A DNA stretch of 64,000 bases from Cytospora piceicola (taxonomy: Eukaryota > Ascomycota > Sordariomycetes > Diaporthales > Cytosporaceae). The DNA is taken from positions 1-64,000 of the forward strand of contig JALQBC010000070.1 in the NCBI GenBank assembly GCA_023375675.1. Direction: 5' to 3'. The notes below the pieces were generated by a model. The model did no database searches and was not told where the DNA came from. It saw nothing but the letters and a program-made list of their open reading frames with translations. Both the position numbers and the translations under genes were made by a program. Shown here piece by piece: positions 49,310 through 60,813 of this stretch (position 1 is the stretch's first letter; each line of letters starts with the position of its first letter).

Positions 49310-51136
49310 TCAGTGATCAGTGATCGAGGGTGAGGAAGTGGTAACGGTGGTCTTCTTCTCAGGCCGCCCCTTTTTGATATTCCTGATTTTCCTTCCGGAT
49401 GCCTAACGATTCGAAGGGTGACGTGTCAGCACTTTGTTACGCGAGGCCAAAGAGATGATATTGTTACTTACCTCGGCGCCGAAGCTCAAAGTCTGTAGTG
49501 TCTGGTGTATGTCACGCCGCATGGGGTTCAAAGTCAACACCACCATGATCTGCTTGACTGAGGGGACGATATCCTGACCATCTTGGCTCTTCCCGACGAC
49601 CCGGCTGCTTTTGCTGCTGGTGTTTGTGCTGTTGTTGACCTCTTTGGTCTTGGTCTTGCTCTTGCTCTTATCCCCCGTATGAGCAGCCCCCAGTGCAAAC
49701 CCCAACAGCTCGGTCATCCTGTCGCCCGCAAAAGACCGCTTCCCGTTTCCAGCCGATGACGATGACGACGACGACGATGATGATGACACTGCCTTTTTCA
49801 TTCCCGCCAGGCAGGTCCTCAGGGCGATCAGGCTCAGGTTGATATCTTTCCCTTCCTTGAAACTCGTGTCGTCCATCCGTGACGGTTTCTCAGTACCTGC
49901 CAGGTCCACAATGGTTATGACTCCTCCGTATCGGGGAGTAGGGCCCCCAGAGCCGTCATCGGTCCTCCTCCTTGATACGGCCAAGGTTAGGAACGCGTGG
50001 GACCTGGACGACGTCTTGTTATACGTTGTCCCTCTAACCTTGCGCCTCGAGCATCCTCCGGTGTAGATCTGGACAAGCTCATCGGCCGTACAAGCACGGC
50101 GGATCTCGACATTGCACATGAACGGACTAGCATTACCATTGTTGCTGATACTGTTGTCGCTGGACAGTGGGATGTATGGCGGTGAGTTGCGCCCTCTTCC
50201 TCCCTTTCCACCTTTTCCTCCTCCTCCTAGTCGTAGCAAGTCCTCGTATTCACCACCGTATACTTGGACAAAACTAATGTCTAGGCTGCCGGCGATTGAC
50301 TTGTTACCGTGGCCTTCATTCTCTCCGCCATCATCGTTGTCTTCTCCGCCACCTGCCGCACCAAAGATTGCGCATGCCACGTTCGACAAGAGGTCCGTCA
50401 CCGTCTTGGTCTTCCCAGACGCCGTCTGACCGTAGGCTATAATGACCGCCCGTCCATGTTCATCGGGACTCAAGACGCTGTCTATAAGCGTCTTGGCCTG
50501 TTTCATCAAGTCTTGGTCTGTGGTTTCAGGGCCCAAAAAGGCATCAAGAGGGCAGTGGACAACATCAACAAGCCCTGAGACCTCTAGGATGACCGGCAAA
50601 GTGGAAGTGGAAGAGGAAGATGCTTGGTCTCGGTCTTGGTCTTGACTGTTCCCAGTTGTCCTGGCTACATGGAGCTTCCACTCCAGGGGGCTTTCATGAT
50701 TATAGGTATCGTCATCATCATCATCAATCTTGGGGACCATCGGTCTCATGCGGGCGATGACGCGGATGACAGGTCCGTCTCTGCCAAAGCAGGCCGGGGC
50801 AATGACCGTATGCTGTCGCTGTCCGTCTTCTGATTTGGAGGAATTCTTTTCCTTAACCAACCCGGGGTTGTCATCGTCGCTGTTGTTGTTGTTGATGTTG
50901 ATGTTATGCTCCGGAAGTATGTCCAATGTGTTGTCCGGTGTGTCTTCGAGCCCTAGTACTTCTCTTGCTGCTGCTACTGCTGCTGATGCTGCTGCGTCCT
51001 CCTGGTCCTCCTGGTCCTCGGAACCATTGCTGCTACTGTTACTAGCCGCGTGGCCTGGGATACCATGAGTCACGACGAGATCTGGGGCCCTGATGCCTCT
51101 CCTGGGGAGCAGGTGACGACGGAGGATGGGTCTCAT
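49310..51136 (-). CDS. Divergent kinesin motor-domain protein, 585 aa
   Basis: Exon 1 is 51136-49472 and exon 2 49402-49310. The 69-nt intron 49403-49471 (GTAAGT, branch GCTGAC, acceptor TTAG) is phase 0 and restores the usual end of a motor core (FGAE then ASGRKIRN). The ATG at 51136 in ACCATGAG is chosen; nothing upstream in frame has ATG. After about 120 residues rich in Asn/Asp/Ala the motor starts (PVIRVIARMRP, 122-132). It carries the P-loop GQTASGKT (236-243), switch I NKTSSRSH (373-380), switch II DLAGTE (411-416) and RMTELLGFALG in place of the usual KLT-LLQDSLGG. These are the ATP-binding and hydrolysis elements of kinesins, which move on microtubules. Low-complexity insertions interrupt surface loops (GGGEDNDDGGENEG; poly-Ser 459-470). 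There is almost no tail and no stalk coiled coil, unlike classical kinesins. The subfamily cannot be told from this. Confidence 0.88.
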
Positions 51137-51513
51137 GGTAAGTACCAAATGATCAGGGTACAAGAAGTAGTAATAGTAGAAATAGTAGTATCAATAAGTC
51201 CCGTAAACTTATTACAGAATGTCCAGAGGATTTGAACACCACAACAGTAGCATTCGGGTACTATTGATGGCCTGCAAGTGCGTAGTTTTCTAATCGATAT
51301 TGATACAAACGGAATTATCCTCAAACGAGTACGACACCAAACCCGGCCGAGTAATTGCGGCCTGAACATGCAAACAAAAATGAAATCGATTTTTTTCCAC
51401 AGGGCAAAAGACAGTGGTCTTTGTCTTGATAACCTGTAGAGCAGACAGGCAGTTCCAGAAATTCTCTACAGACAGGGTCGGCCTCCTCCTCCGATATGAT
51501 TCAACCGGGACAC

Positions 51514-51592
<79 letters not shown>

Positions 51593-51677
51593 CACACACA
51601 CACATACACAACCGAGTGGACTAGATCTAAGTCCATCTCTCTCTCTCTTTCTCTATCTCTGTGTCTTCCTCTACACC
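51137..51677. promoter_or_regulatory. Divergent promoter with (TC)n(CA)n microsatellite
   Basis: The kinesin gene (minus) and the 539-aa gene (plus) start 541 bp apart, so their promoters share this interval. A pure TC tract of about 37 units (about 51517-51590) is followed directly by CA repeats to about 51604, then another CT-rich stretch up to the plus-strand ATG. Pyrimidine-rich leaders are common just upstream of start codons in filamentous fungi. No defined factor site is claimed. Confidence 0.6.
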
Positions 51678-53297
51678 ATGGATATATCAGGTTGCGAGCA
51701 TAACATGGACTGGGAGCTCCGACCTGACGATTCAATCACCTACATCCACCGGCGCCGCAGCTTCGACTCTGGGCGCCACGACGACGACTACGTATATCCC
51801 AACAGCAATCGCGAGGCTATTGGACCGAGTCATCGCATCCCAGTCTCCCCTCCCAGTCCTCCTTCTTCTGCCCAATCTCTTCACCAACCTCGGCGGCCAA
51901 ATCCTCGACTCCATTCTCCTCTCCTTGCTGCCGCTGCCGCTGCTACTCGCTCGACACTAAGCGAGGGTTCCGTCTACACCAAGAGCAAGACGACGGCCGC
52001 CGTCCCTCTGTCAGTCCAGTTCCAGGAAGCTCGTGGCTTCTCCGGTCCAGCGTCGTCGGCGGATATCTCAACAGTCTACACGAGGATCGGCGGCGGTAGC
52101 TCCGCTCGTCAGGGCCGAGGAAACTCGGAACAACAAGCAAGACCACCAACTACCCACAGAAGTGGATTACAAGAGAAAGATAAGAAGACTACATGGTCCT
52201 TTGCAACTGGTGGTTCAACAGGTAGTGATGATGACTCCTACTACAGGCATGGTCCGATTTCCACTTCCAATCCCACTCCCACTCCCACTCCCATTCACAA
52301 CCACGGCCACGGCCACGGCCACGGCCACCGCAAAGATCAAGATCAAGGTCAAGGTCAAGTTCAAGGCCAAGATCAAGGCCATGGTGTGAGCAGCAGTGGC
52401 CTGCTCTTCCACCATGACATTGGCACTACTCATCATACTCGCACTCGCCATGATAGCGCCCGACTTAGCAGTCTGGAACAAAAGCAACAGCAGCAGCAGC
52501 AGAAAATACCCTCCTCGTCCTCTCCTATCATGCCCGTGTCCACGACAAATTCAGGTCCTTCTCCTCCCACACTTCGACTCGGGCCCCCTCGTGCTCCTCC
52601 CTTCTTCACACCAACACCACGACCACCACCTGGGAGAACCTCAGTCCAGACCACATATCACCATGATGAAAGGTCGTACAGAAGTAGCAGCAGAAGACCT
52701 GAAGTCGTGATGTCCCCATCGAATCAAGGCCGCCGCGGCCGATCCGATAGCTCTGACCGATCATTCTTCAGCACGGCGCCTTTACGGCCGGTTCCGGTTC
52801 CGGTGCTAGACAAGTCGAACGCAGCTGCAGTTGAATACAATGATGGTTGTCTTTTTTTCGAGGATGAGGAGGACAGGGAGCAATGTCACGGAGGAGGAGG
52901 AGGAAAAGAAGAAGAAGAACCAGAACAGCAAGTCACACAGCCATACAACGACCAAAGTCAGAGGCAAGAGGAGAGACAGAAGAGTGATGGGCAGAGGCAG
53001 AGGCACAGCCTCAAGGCATCCTTCGAGGCGGCTCGGGCCATCATCGAGGAGGTGACCAGCCTGGCGGTACAGGTCCGCGGGCAGGACCAAGGGAGGAGAG
53101 ACGCGTACTTAGTCCAGGTCAGGGAGAGGGCCACCACCCTCAAGGCGAGGCTGCTGGAACATCAGGAACACATTGAGCGGGCTGCGAGGGAGCTGGGCGT
53201 CGGTGGGGGAAAGGGACTGGCCGGATTGGGTCTGGACGGTGACATACAGTATGCGGACATGTTGGATGTTTTCTTTGGGTCTGGTTTCCTAGACTAA
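51678..53297 (+). CDS. His/Gln-rich hypothetical protein with C-terminal helix, 539 aa
   Basis: The ATG in CACCATGG, a strong context, is the first ATG; the open frame upstream is only the translated TC repeat. The protein is largely disordered: Pro/Ser-rich (55-90), a PTPTPTP run then HNHGHGHGHGHGH (198-217), an Asp/Gln/Gly repeat (DQDQGQGQVQGQDQG, 220-234), a Gln run (267-275), a Pro-rich segment, and an acidic Glu/Gly patch around 410-425. Residues about 442-507 form a strong amphipathic helix (SFEAARAIIEEVTSLAVQV, then ERATTLKARLLEHQEHIERA), likely a coiled coil and the only folded part. The very C-terminus is Gly then acidic/hydrophobic (ADMLDVFFGSGFLD). No catalytic domain is recognised. 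It is transcribed divergently from the kinesin, which allows co-regulation, but no functional link is shown. Confidence 0.7.
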   Translation: MDISGCEHNMDWELRPDDSITYIHRRRSFDSGRHDDDYVYPNSNREAIGPSHRIPVSPPSPPSSAQSLHQPRRPNPRLHSPLLAAAAAATRSTLSEGSVYTKSKTTAAVPLSVQFQEARGFSGPASSADISTVYTRIGGGSSARQGRGNSEQQARPPTTHRSGLQEKDKKTTWSFATGGSTGSDDDSYYRHGPISTSNPTPTPTPIHNHGHGHGHGHRKDQDQGQGQVQGQDQGHGVSSSGLLFHHDIGTTHHTRTRHDSARLSSLEQKQQQQQQKIPSSSSPIMPVSTTNSGPSPPTLRLGPPRAPPFFTPTPRPPPGRTSVQTTYHHDERSYRSSSRRPEVVMSPSNQGRRGRSDSSDRSFFSTAPLRPVPVPVLDKSNAAAVEYNDGCLFFEDEEDREQCHGGGGGKEEEEPEQQVTQPYNDQSQRQEERQKSDGQRQRHSLKASFEAARAIIEEVTSLAVQVRGQDQGRRDAYLVQVRERATTLKARLLEHQEHIERAARELGVGGGKGLAGLGLDGDIQYADMLDVFFGSGFLD

Positions 53298-53387
53298 ATT
53301 GGATGTGGGTAGATTCTTTAGTGAGTACTTCAGTAATAATTACATATTATTCTTTTACACTGTGGATTAATCTTTATAGTAATTATA

Positions 53388-53848
53388 CGAGAGCGCTTAC
53401 TATAGCAAAACCCCTTTTTCCTTAATATGTATACTCCTTTCTGCGAATTTAGCCTTTTTATATACTTAAACTATACTTAAGACTAACAGAATTAATTAAA
53501 TATTAAATTAACAAAGTTAAGTTAAATTAAGTTAAATCGACTAAGTAAGTCTATTCGACTAAGTTATTCGATTAAGTCTATTCGAATAAGTTACTTTAAC
53601 TAAGTTAAATTATTAAGTTAAATTAATTAAGTTAAATTAATTAAGTTAAATTAATTAATCGATTAAGTTAATTAATCTATTAAGGCTAAGGTTAAGGTTT
53701 ACACTATATTAAGTACTTAAGTAGTTAAGCTTAACTGTATAAGGTAATAAAATGTCTTTAAACGGCTTTATAAATTTATATATATAGCGTGCACAGCGGT
53801 GTATGTCTATTAGAAAAAGGGGTTTTATTATAGTAAGCGCTCTCGCGC
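53388..53848. mobile_element. Small TIR element (MITE-like), about 460 bp
   Basis: Inverted repeats of about 32 bp lie at 53389-53420 (starts GAGAGCGCTTACTATAG) and 53813-53844 (ends TATAGTAAGCGCTCTC). They agree except at two positions, both transitions of RIP type. The interior is AT-rich, dominated by TTAAGTTAAATTAA-type repeats (53490-53690), with no transposase. The outermost bases differ between the ends, so the exact termini and target duplication (perhaps TA) are uncertain. Confidence 0.75.
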
Positions 53849-53892
53849 ACTATATTCTTTACAGTTATTACTACGCTGCTGCTATATCTTAC

Positions 53893-54058
53893 TATTATAT
53901 GTAATATATACTCGATTAATATATTAATATATCGTCTTATACCCCGCTTACTCAGGTACGTTAATTTCTATATTAAATATATCTCGAAGTTAATTATATA
54001 ACTTACTTATTTATATAGACCGAGGTATTTCTGTAAAGACCTTTACTACCGTTTAATA
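53893..54058 (-). repeat. Left LTR (3' LTR) of the copia element
   Basis: 166 bp, direct repeat of 60078-60243, sharing AATATATACTCGATTAATAT and CGAAGTTAATTATATAACTT. It begins TA where TG is expected and ends TA where the other copy still has CA, both consistent with RIP. Confidence 0.85.
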
Positions 54059-57000
54059 TACCCTTTAAAGGAAGCTATCTATAAATAGGTTTCTCTATAT
54101 AAGCCCTTTTTCTTAAGGTGTTAACCTTTATAAAGAGGTAAGGTAAGTAAGGCCTGTTATAGCTATATAGCTAACTATATTTAATAGTATCGCTTATAAA
54201 ATACGCTTCTTTTCCTTTTATTTACTATTACGTAGTTATTACTATTACTATTATTATAATAATAATAGTAATAATAACTAATAAAGCTTTAACAGTTCTT
54301 TTTATATATTCCTTTTTAATTATTTATATAGTATCTTTTTATTTTAAAGAAAAAGTAGCCGAAATAGTTAACGATATATTTTAAGCTAAACTAAGCTTTA
54401 GTTTAAAACAGACTACTTTTATATATCTTTTTATATTCTTATCTTCTACGTTCTTTTTAATTAATATATAGCTTAATAGTATTATCGTCTATTTAAATAA
54501 TAATAACGATAATAAAAATAAGAATAAAAATAAAGATATAAATAAGAATAAAAAGAAAAATAAAGATAAAGAAAAGGATAAGAATAAAGATAAAAATAAA
54601 AGTAAAGTCGGTATAAAGTTTACTATAAGTACTTTTTTTATAGTTTTTTTTATTAAGTTATCTGCTAGTACCTTTATTTTAAAAAGATAAAAAGGTTAAA
54701 GGCTAACTATAGCCTTTAACTACTTTTTATACTCTATATATAATATAATCTGCTAAGATTTATATTATACCTTATTAGTATTACGTTTACTAATAAACGT
54801 ATTAAAGGTTTATAAACTTTTATTATAACTAAGCTAAAGGTTATATAAAAGCGTATATATAATATATATAAGTTAGTTATATATACTTTCTTATACCGGT
54901 TAGTATAAAGCTTAAAGTTTATACTTTCGATTTTTTTTATAAGGGAATTCGAAAAGGCGTTTAAACTAATAAAGGTAAGGTAAAAAAGGTACGTTATTAT
55001 ATATATACCTTTTTTACTAGTGTTATAGTTATTAAAGCTATATAAAAGTAAAAGGCCTTTTTAAACTTTTACTTTTAATCGGTAATCTAACTATAAAAAA
55101 AAGCTATTAACCTTAAATATAGTAGTTTACTTAAAAATAATATAATATAATTTAAACGTTTTTATATATAAGCCGGCGTACCTTATAACTCTCTTTTTCT
55201 CTTTAATTCTATAATATATACTTTTATATATTTATATTAAATTAATAAGTCTTTTAGCTTATTAATTATATTGTTTTTTAAGTCTTTTACCTTTTATTTT
55301 TAAATATTATTCTTAATATTAACTAGCTTAAGTTAAGTAATAAACTTTTAATAGCTAATAATAGAAAATACCTTAATTAGTTTATTAGTAACTATATTTA
55401 AAATACTAACATAATTAATATATAAGTATCTTTATTAAACTTTTTATTATAGCTAATAATTATATATATTTATATAATAAAGTTTTATATTAAGTTAAGT
55501 AATCTTTTTATTTATTAGCTTAATTATTTATATATTATTATACTATAATTAAATAGTTTACTAGTTAAATTAAACCTTTAGTTTTTATATAAACTAATAT
55601 TTAAAAAAGGCTTCTTTTAATACTTAAGTAAAAAAGAATAACTTAACTTTTATAGTAAAAATAATTATAGTATTTTATTTATTTACTTTCTATCTAATAT
55701 ATCTATTAAATAATCTTATTATATATACTTATAAACTTTAATAATCTAAGTTATTATTAGTAAAAGATAAGTCGTTTTATATTTTAAAAGAGTTTACTCT
55801 TTTTAATTTAAAAGTAAAGGCTAATATTTAAGTAAGATATATTAAAACCTGGTCGGTTACTTTATAATACTATAGCCCGGGATTAATATTAAACTATATA
55901 AGCTTAAATATTATAAAGGCTATATTTAGCTTTATAATTACTATTATATATAAAATTAATCCGACTTTATATTAATATAAATAGGCTAATATAATAAATA
56001 CCTAGTTTAAATAAAGTAATAGTTTTATTAAAGCTATTAATATTTTATATAAAGCTTATTATTATATTTATATAAAAAATAATATTTTATTTATATAGTT
56101 TACTTAAAAAAGCTAGATTTTTTATATAGCTTTATTTCGAAGTATTATAATACTTAAAAACTATTAAAGGTTATCTCTACTTATAATTTTATATTATAAT
56201 TTTAGTTATTTAATAGCTTTTTTAACTACTTTCTTATCTTTACTTTAATATATAATAACGATATTATCTATATAAAAGAAGATTAATATATTATTTTATA
56301 TAAAATAATAAAGCTTATAAAAAACTAAGGTAAAACCGATCTTTTTAAGTATATAAGTAAGTTCTTTTTATTATAGTAATAAAGATTCTTTAAGTTTATA
56401 AAAGGCCTTTCTTAATAAAAGAACTTACTTTAGCTTTCGATATCCTTATAATATATATATATAGATATCTTTATTAAGTAATACGTTAATAAAGGTATTA
56501 ACTGTATTATATTAAATAAGTTCGAAATCGAATTTAGTTATAATTATTATTACTATTTTAAATAACTTTTTAGTAAAGGTAGCTATATAAGTTTCTTTTA
56601 TATCGCCTTTTTATTATTAATCCCTTTAAATAACTAGCTAGGCTTTATATTTAATAAAAAACCTATACTTATTATATTTATAGATATATACTTATATATA
56701 GTTTAATAAAGTCTTTTTAACTATTATACCTACTACTTTTTCTTTTTATAATTATATTTCCTTATAGCTTTAAAGATAATCTCTTTTTATTTACTTAAAT
56801 AAGTTTTTATAAATATATTTATAACGTTTATAAAACGTTTTTAAAGTTAAAAACAGCTTTTATTTATATATTTTCTATTTTTTTTATAAATAGTATAATA
56901 TTATACTTAGATTTACGTTTTTTATTTCTTAAAATAACCTTTTTATTTCTTTTTATACTATACCTTTTATAATAGTTTTTTTATTTTATTATTTTAGCTA

Positions 57001-60000
57001 GTTTTATAGTTTTTTTATATTAAACGTTAAAATTTATAAACGTACTTTATTAGTTTAAAGTGTTATTTTATTTTTTAAATACTTTTTATTTATCTTTATT
57101 ATAAACGCTATAAGAATAAAGCTATATAATAAAAAGGAAAATACCTTTAAGATTAATAAATATATATACGCTTTATTTAAAAAGTAATTAGTTTTTTTAA
57201 TATACTTTTTTACTATTTTATTCTTACTTTTATATACTTTTACTTTTATATTAACTTTAACGTAAATAGTATTACTTTTAAAATCTTTTACTTTTTCTTT
57301 TTTAAATAAAATACTTATTAAGTTCTTTTATAGAATTATTTATTAGTATAAGTATTTTTATAATATATTAGTATTTACTTTTTAAATATTATTTTATAGG
57401 TAGTTTATTTAGCTATTAAATATTATTTTTTTATTAAAAACAATATATTTTAAAGTATATACCTTATTAGTTTAAAGGTTTTATATTCTATAAATATTAG
57501 TTAATTTATATTCTATAAAATAGTTTATTTAAACTTAAAGGTTTATTTTCTTTAGTTATTTTATTTTACTTTATATTATAAATATTATTATATATACTTT
57601 ATAACTAAATACCTATAGATAATATACTTAAAGATAAAAATTAGTAAAGAACTTAACTATAAGTTTATTTTATTTCTTTAATAAGGTTTTTTATTACTTT
57701 TAAATATATTTTAAAAGCCGGTTATATAGATATACAGCTATTTTAATTACTTCTTTTTAAAGGAAATTCAGAAGTTTTATATAAACTATTATATACCTTA
57801 TTTTTATAGTAACTATACTTTTTAAGCGCTTTATAATACTATTTTATATTTATATCTATAGTATTAAAAGCTTAATTTTAACGTTATTATCGTTTTTTAA
57901 CTAGTCTTTTAACTATTATAGTTTAATAATTTCCTTATTATATTCGAAAGTTTTAAATATTACTCTTTTATTCTTTATAGTTTTTATAAATAGTTTTAAT
58001 AAACGCTTTAACGTAGTTTAGTCTTAGTTTCGAAAGTAATAGTTATATATTACCTCTGTTTTATAATAGGTAAAAAAAGGCTACTACTTTATATTCTTTA
58101 AAGTCTTTTATAATATCGGTAAAATCTAAAGTAAAGCGTTAAATTTCTTATAGTTCTTTTTAAAAAACCCGAAATACTTATTTTTTTATTTTCTTTATAA
58201 TATATCCGTTATATTTGTATATATAAGGCTTTTACCTTATCTAAACACTTTAATATAAGCTAGTAACCTTATTAAATCCTTTTAGCTTTAGATATTTTAG
58301 CTATAAATACTAAAATTTATCCGAAACCTGTTATTTTATCTTTTATAACGTTATATTAAATAAAGCTGTTCTTTCTTTAAATATAACCTTAGTTATAGTA
58401 TTTAAAAGCCTCTTTAATATATTTTATCTATATTTTATAAAAAGAGTATATAAAAAGGAGTTATTATAGTTCTGTTTAATAATATTTTAGTTTCTTTTAT
58501 TATTTTAATAGTATCTTCTCTTTTAAAACTAGTTAAATAGTATTAAGTTATATATAAATTCTTTATAAAAAGTTACGTTTTTAACTTTAAATATCTTTAA
58601 GCCGTTATTCTTTTATATTTTAATATTAACGTCTCTTTATATAAAGATAAGTACTTTTCTATTTTTAGTAATTATATACTTAAAAAAGTTTATTACTTTA
58701 ACGTTTATAAACCGATAAATATTATTAAAAATAAGTATAGTTATACTTAAGTTTAATAAGGTTAACTATATAAGTAAATAAATAAATTCGATTTTCGTAT
58801 TTTAAAACGCTATTTATACTTTAACTAAAAAAGTAACTAACGTATACTTTTATACTAGTTATTATTTACTTACCTTTTAAATCTTAAGCTCTTCGATTTA
58901 ATAAGCTAAGTCTTTATTTTATTAAATCTTCTACTTTATTACTAAAACGTCGGGATAATATAATTTAAACTATAAAATAGCTTTTTTAAAGAATATTACT
59001 TAACAGTCTTATAAACAGTACGGTTTTTTATATACCTTATATAACGCTTTACTACGTTTAAATAAAAATTCTTTCTTACTTTCTTTCTGTTTTAAGCCGT
59101 TTTAAGCTTATTTTCTTCCCGGCTTACCTTTACTTTATTCTGCCGATCTCTTTATTAAGGTTTCCTTTTAACTATACTAAATACTATATATTATATATAC
59201 GTTACGCTTTATCCGGTTATATAAAGTAACTGTTTTTACTATTAAATATAGTTTTTAATAAAAGTTTATTATTATATAAATATAACTAAAACTACTATTA
59301 TTTATTTTTAACTAATTAGTAATTCTATAGTTAGTTATTTAGCTTTTAAGATAATCTATATAGCTAAATATTATAAACAGATAGTTTCTTTAGCTATAAG
59401 CTTTAAAAACTTAAAAGATTTAGTATTTATTATTTATAGCTATCGTTTTTTCTTACTTTTTAATTTAAGTTATAAGTTATTTTTACGTTATTTTATAGTT
59501 TAAAGCCGTTAATATTATATTATAATTATTTAAGATATCGGCTTTTCTATTTTATATTTTTAATTATACTATTATTAGTAAATTAGTATATTAGTTATTT
59601 AAATCTTCGGTATAATAGTATATTAAAGTATAGGTTTTTATAACCGAATCTAGTATTTAACTTTATACTGCTACCTTTTAAGTTTTATATATATTCTACC
59701 TCTTTATATTAAACTCGTAGTTTTTTTATACCTATAAATAGTTTATATAGCTAGCTATAAATAGTTCCGAAACCTTAATAACCAGGCTTAAAGCTTTATA
59801 CTATACCGCCGTTTAATATACTAAAGCAGCTTATTCGAACTCTTTTAATAATAGTGCTTATAAGGAAAATAGCTAGGCTTTTTCTTATATTATAGCTAAT
59901 TAAATATTTACTTATTTTACTTTAATTTTAAACTAATTCTCGAAAGTGTTTTAATCTTTAAAGGTCTTATAAATAACTATAGTACTAGCTAAAGTATTAT

Positions 60001-60077
60001 AAGCTATTATTATTTTTTCGAGCAGGTATATATATAGTATAACGCGATTAACTCTTATAGCGTATAAAACTTTTAAT

Positions 60078-60243
60078 TATTATATATAATATATACTCGA
60101 TTAATATATTAATATATTATTTCGTACCTTATTTACTCGGGTATGCTAATTTCTATATTAAATATATCCCGAAGTTAATTATATAACTTGCTTATTTATA
60201 TAGACTGAAGTATTTCTATAAGGACCTCTGCTGCCGTTTAACA
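60078..60243 (-). repeat. Right LTR (5' LTR) of the copia element
   Basis: 166 bp, ends TTTAACA and is followed by the CTTAC target duplication. It differs from the left LTR by transitions only over the parts I compared. Confidence 0.85.
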
Positions 60244-60248
60244 CTTAC

Positions 60249-60813
60249 CTTAAATATATATAATTTAACTTTAACTTATTTCTAACTAATTAAATAAAAC
60301 TAAACAACATGTGAATCTATAGATAAGCAAAATAAATAAATAAATAAGATACGAGCTATAATTATTTTAATATAAAGTAATACTTGGTATATAGGCATAT
60401 ACCCGGATCCCCTTCTATCAGACTGAGAATTAATCGTATCAGCCGTGCGTGTTTCCATTTTTCCTTCATCCATCGTCTCGCTACCTTCTCATTCAAAGTG
60501 TTCAAATGCTCCTAATTCCAGTTCAATTACTTCTCCACATCTTCAAACAACAAAATAGAATTTGGAGTCACACTCCCACTGCTGAGCGCATCATCCTCCA
60601 GATTTGTGTCTCCTGCTCCTCCTGAAGCTTCCTTCCTACAGAGTCTGTTTGTTTTCGTCTTGCTCTTGAGGCTCAAACAGAAAAGCAAACGCAGATTCGA
60701 AAGTCAGAGATACAGAAGCAGAGAATCGGATCACCAAAACGTCAAGCTCTCTCGATCAGAATTTAGTCACTTAGCTACCGGTATCGATCACATACATGCA
60801 ACACATTAATTAC
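60249..60813. other. Transition from RIP-altered DNA to unique DNA; leader of the next gene
   Basis: AT-rich until about 60400, then normal composition. Only a short open frame without ATG support (60606-60809) is present. It most likely represents the 5' UTR and promoter of the gene starting at 60814. Confidence 0.45.

Larger units (their letters stand above)
53893..60243 (-). mobile_element. RIP-altered Ty1/copia LTR retrotransposon, 6.35 kb
   Basis: LTRs of equal length (166 bp) lie at 53893-54058 and 60078-60243, flanked by a perfect 5-bp target duplication CTTAC at 53888-53892 and 60244-60248. On the minus strand, 56280-56254 reads FFYIDNIVII, the copia reverse transcriptase box with its second Asp changed to Asn. 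It is followed downstream by a frame with KDKKVVKKAI and YKIISRDNL, typical of the region after the copia YVDD motif. This gives minus orientation, so the right LTR is the 5' LTR. All frames are broken by TAA/TAG. Length and LTR size are normal for copia, so the element looks complete but inactivated by RIP. Confidence 0.88.

Noticed and set aside
51414..51677. Extension of the 539-aa protein with a long Ser-Leu repeat
   Set aside because: This is the translated TC microsatellite, with no ATG in frame before 51678, which has a strong start context.
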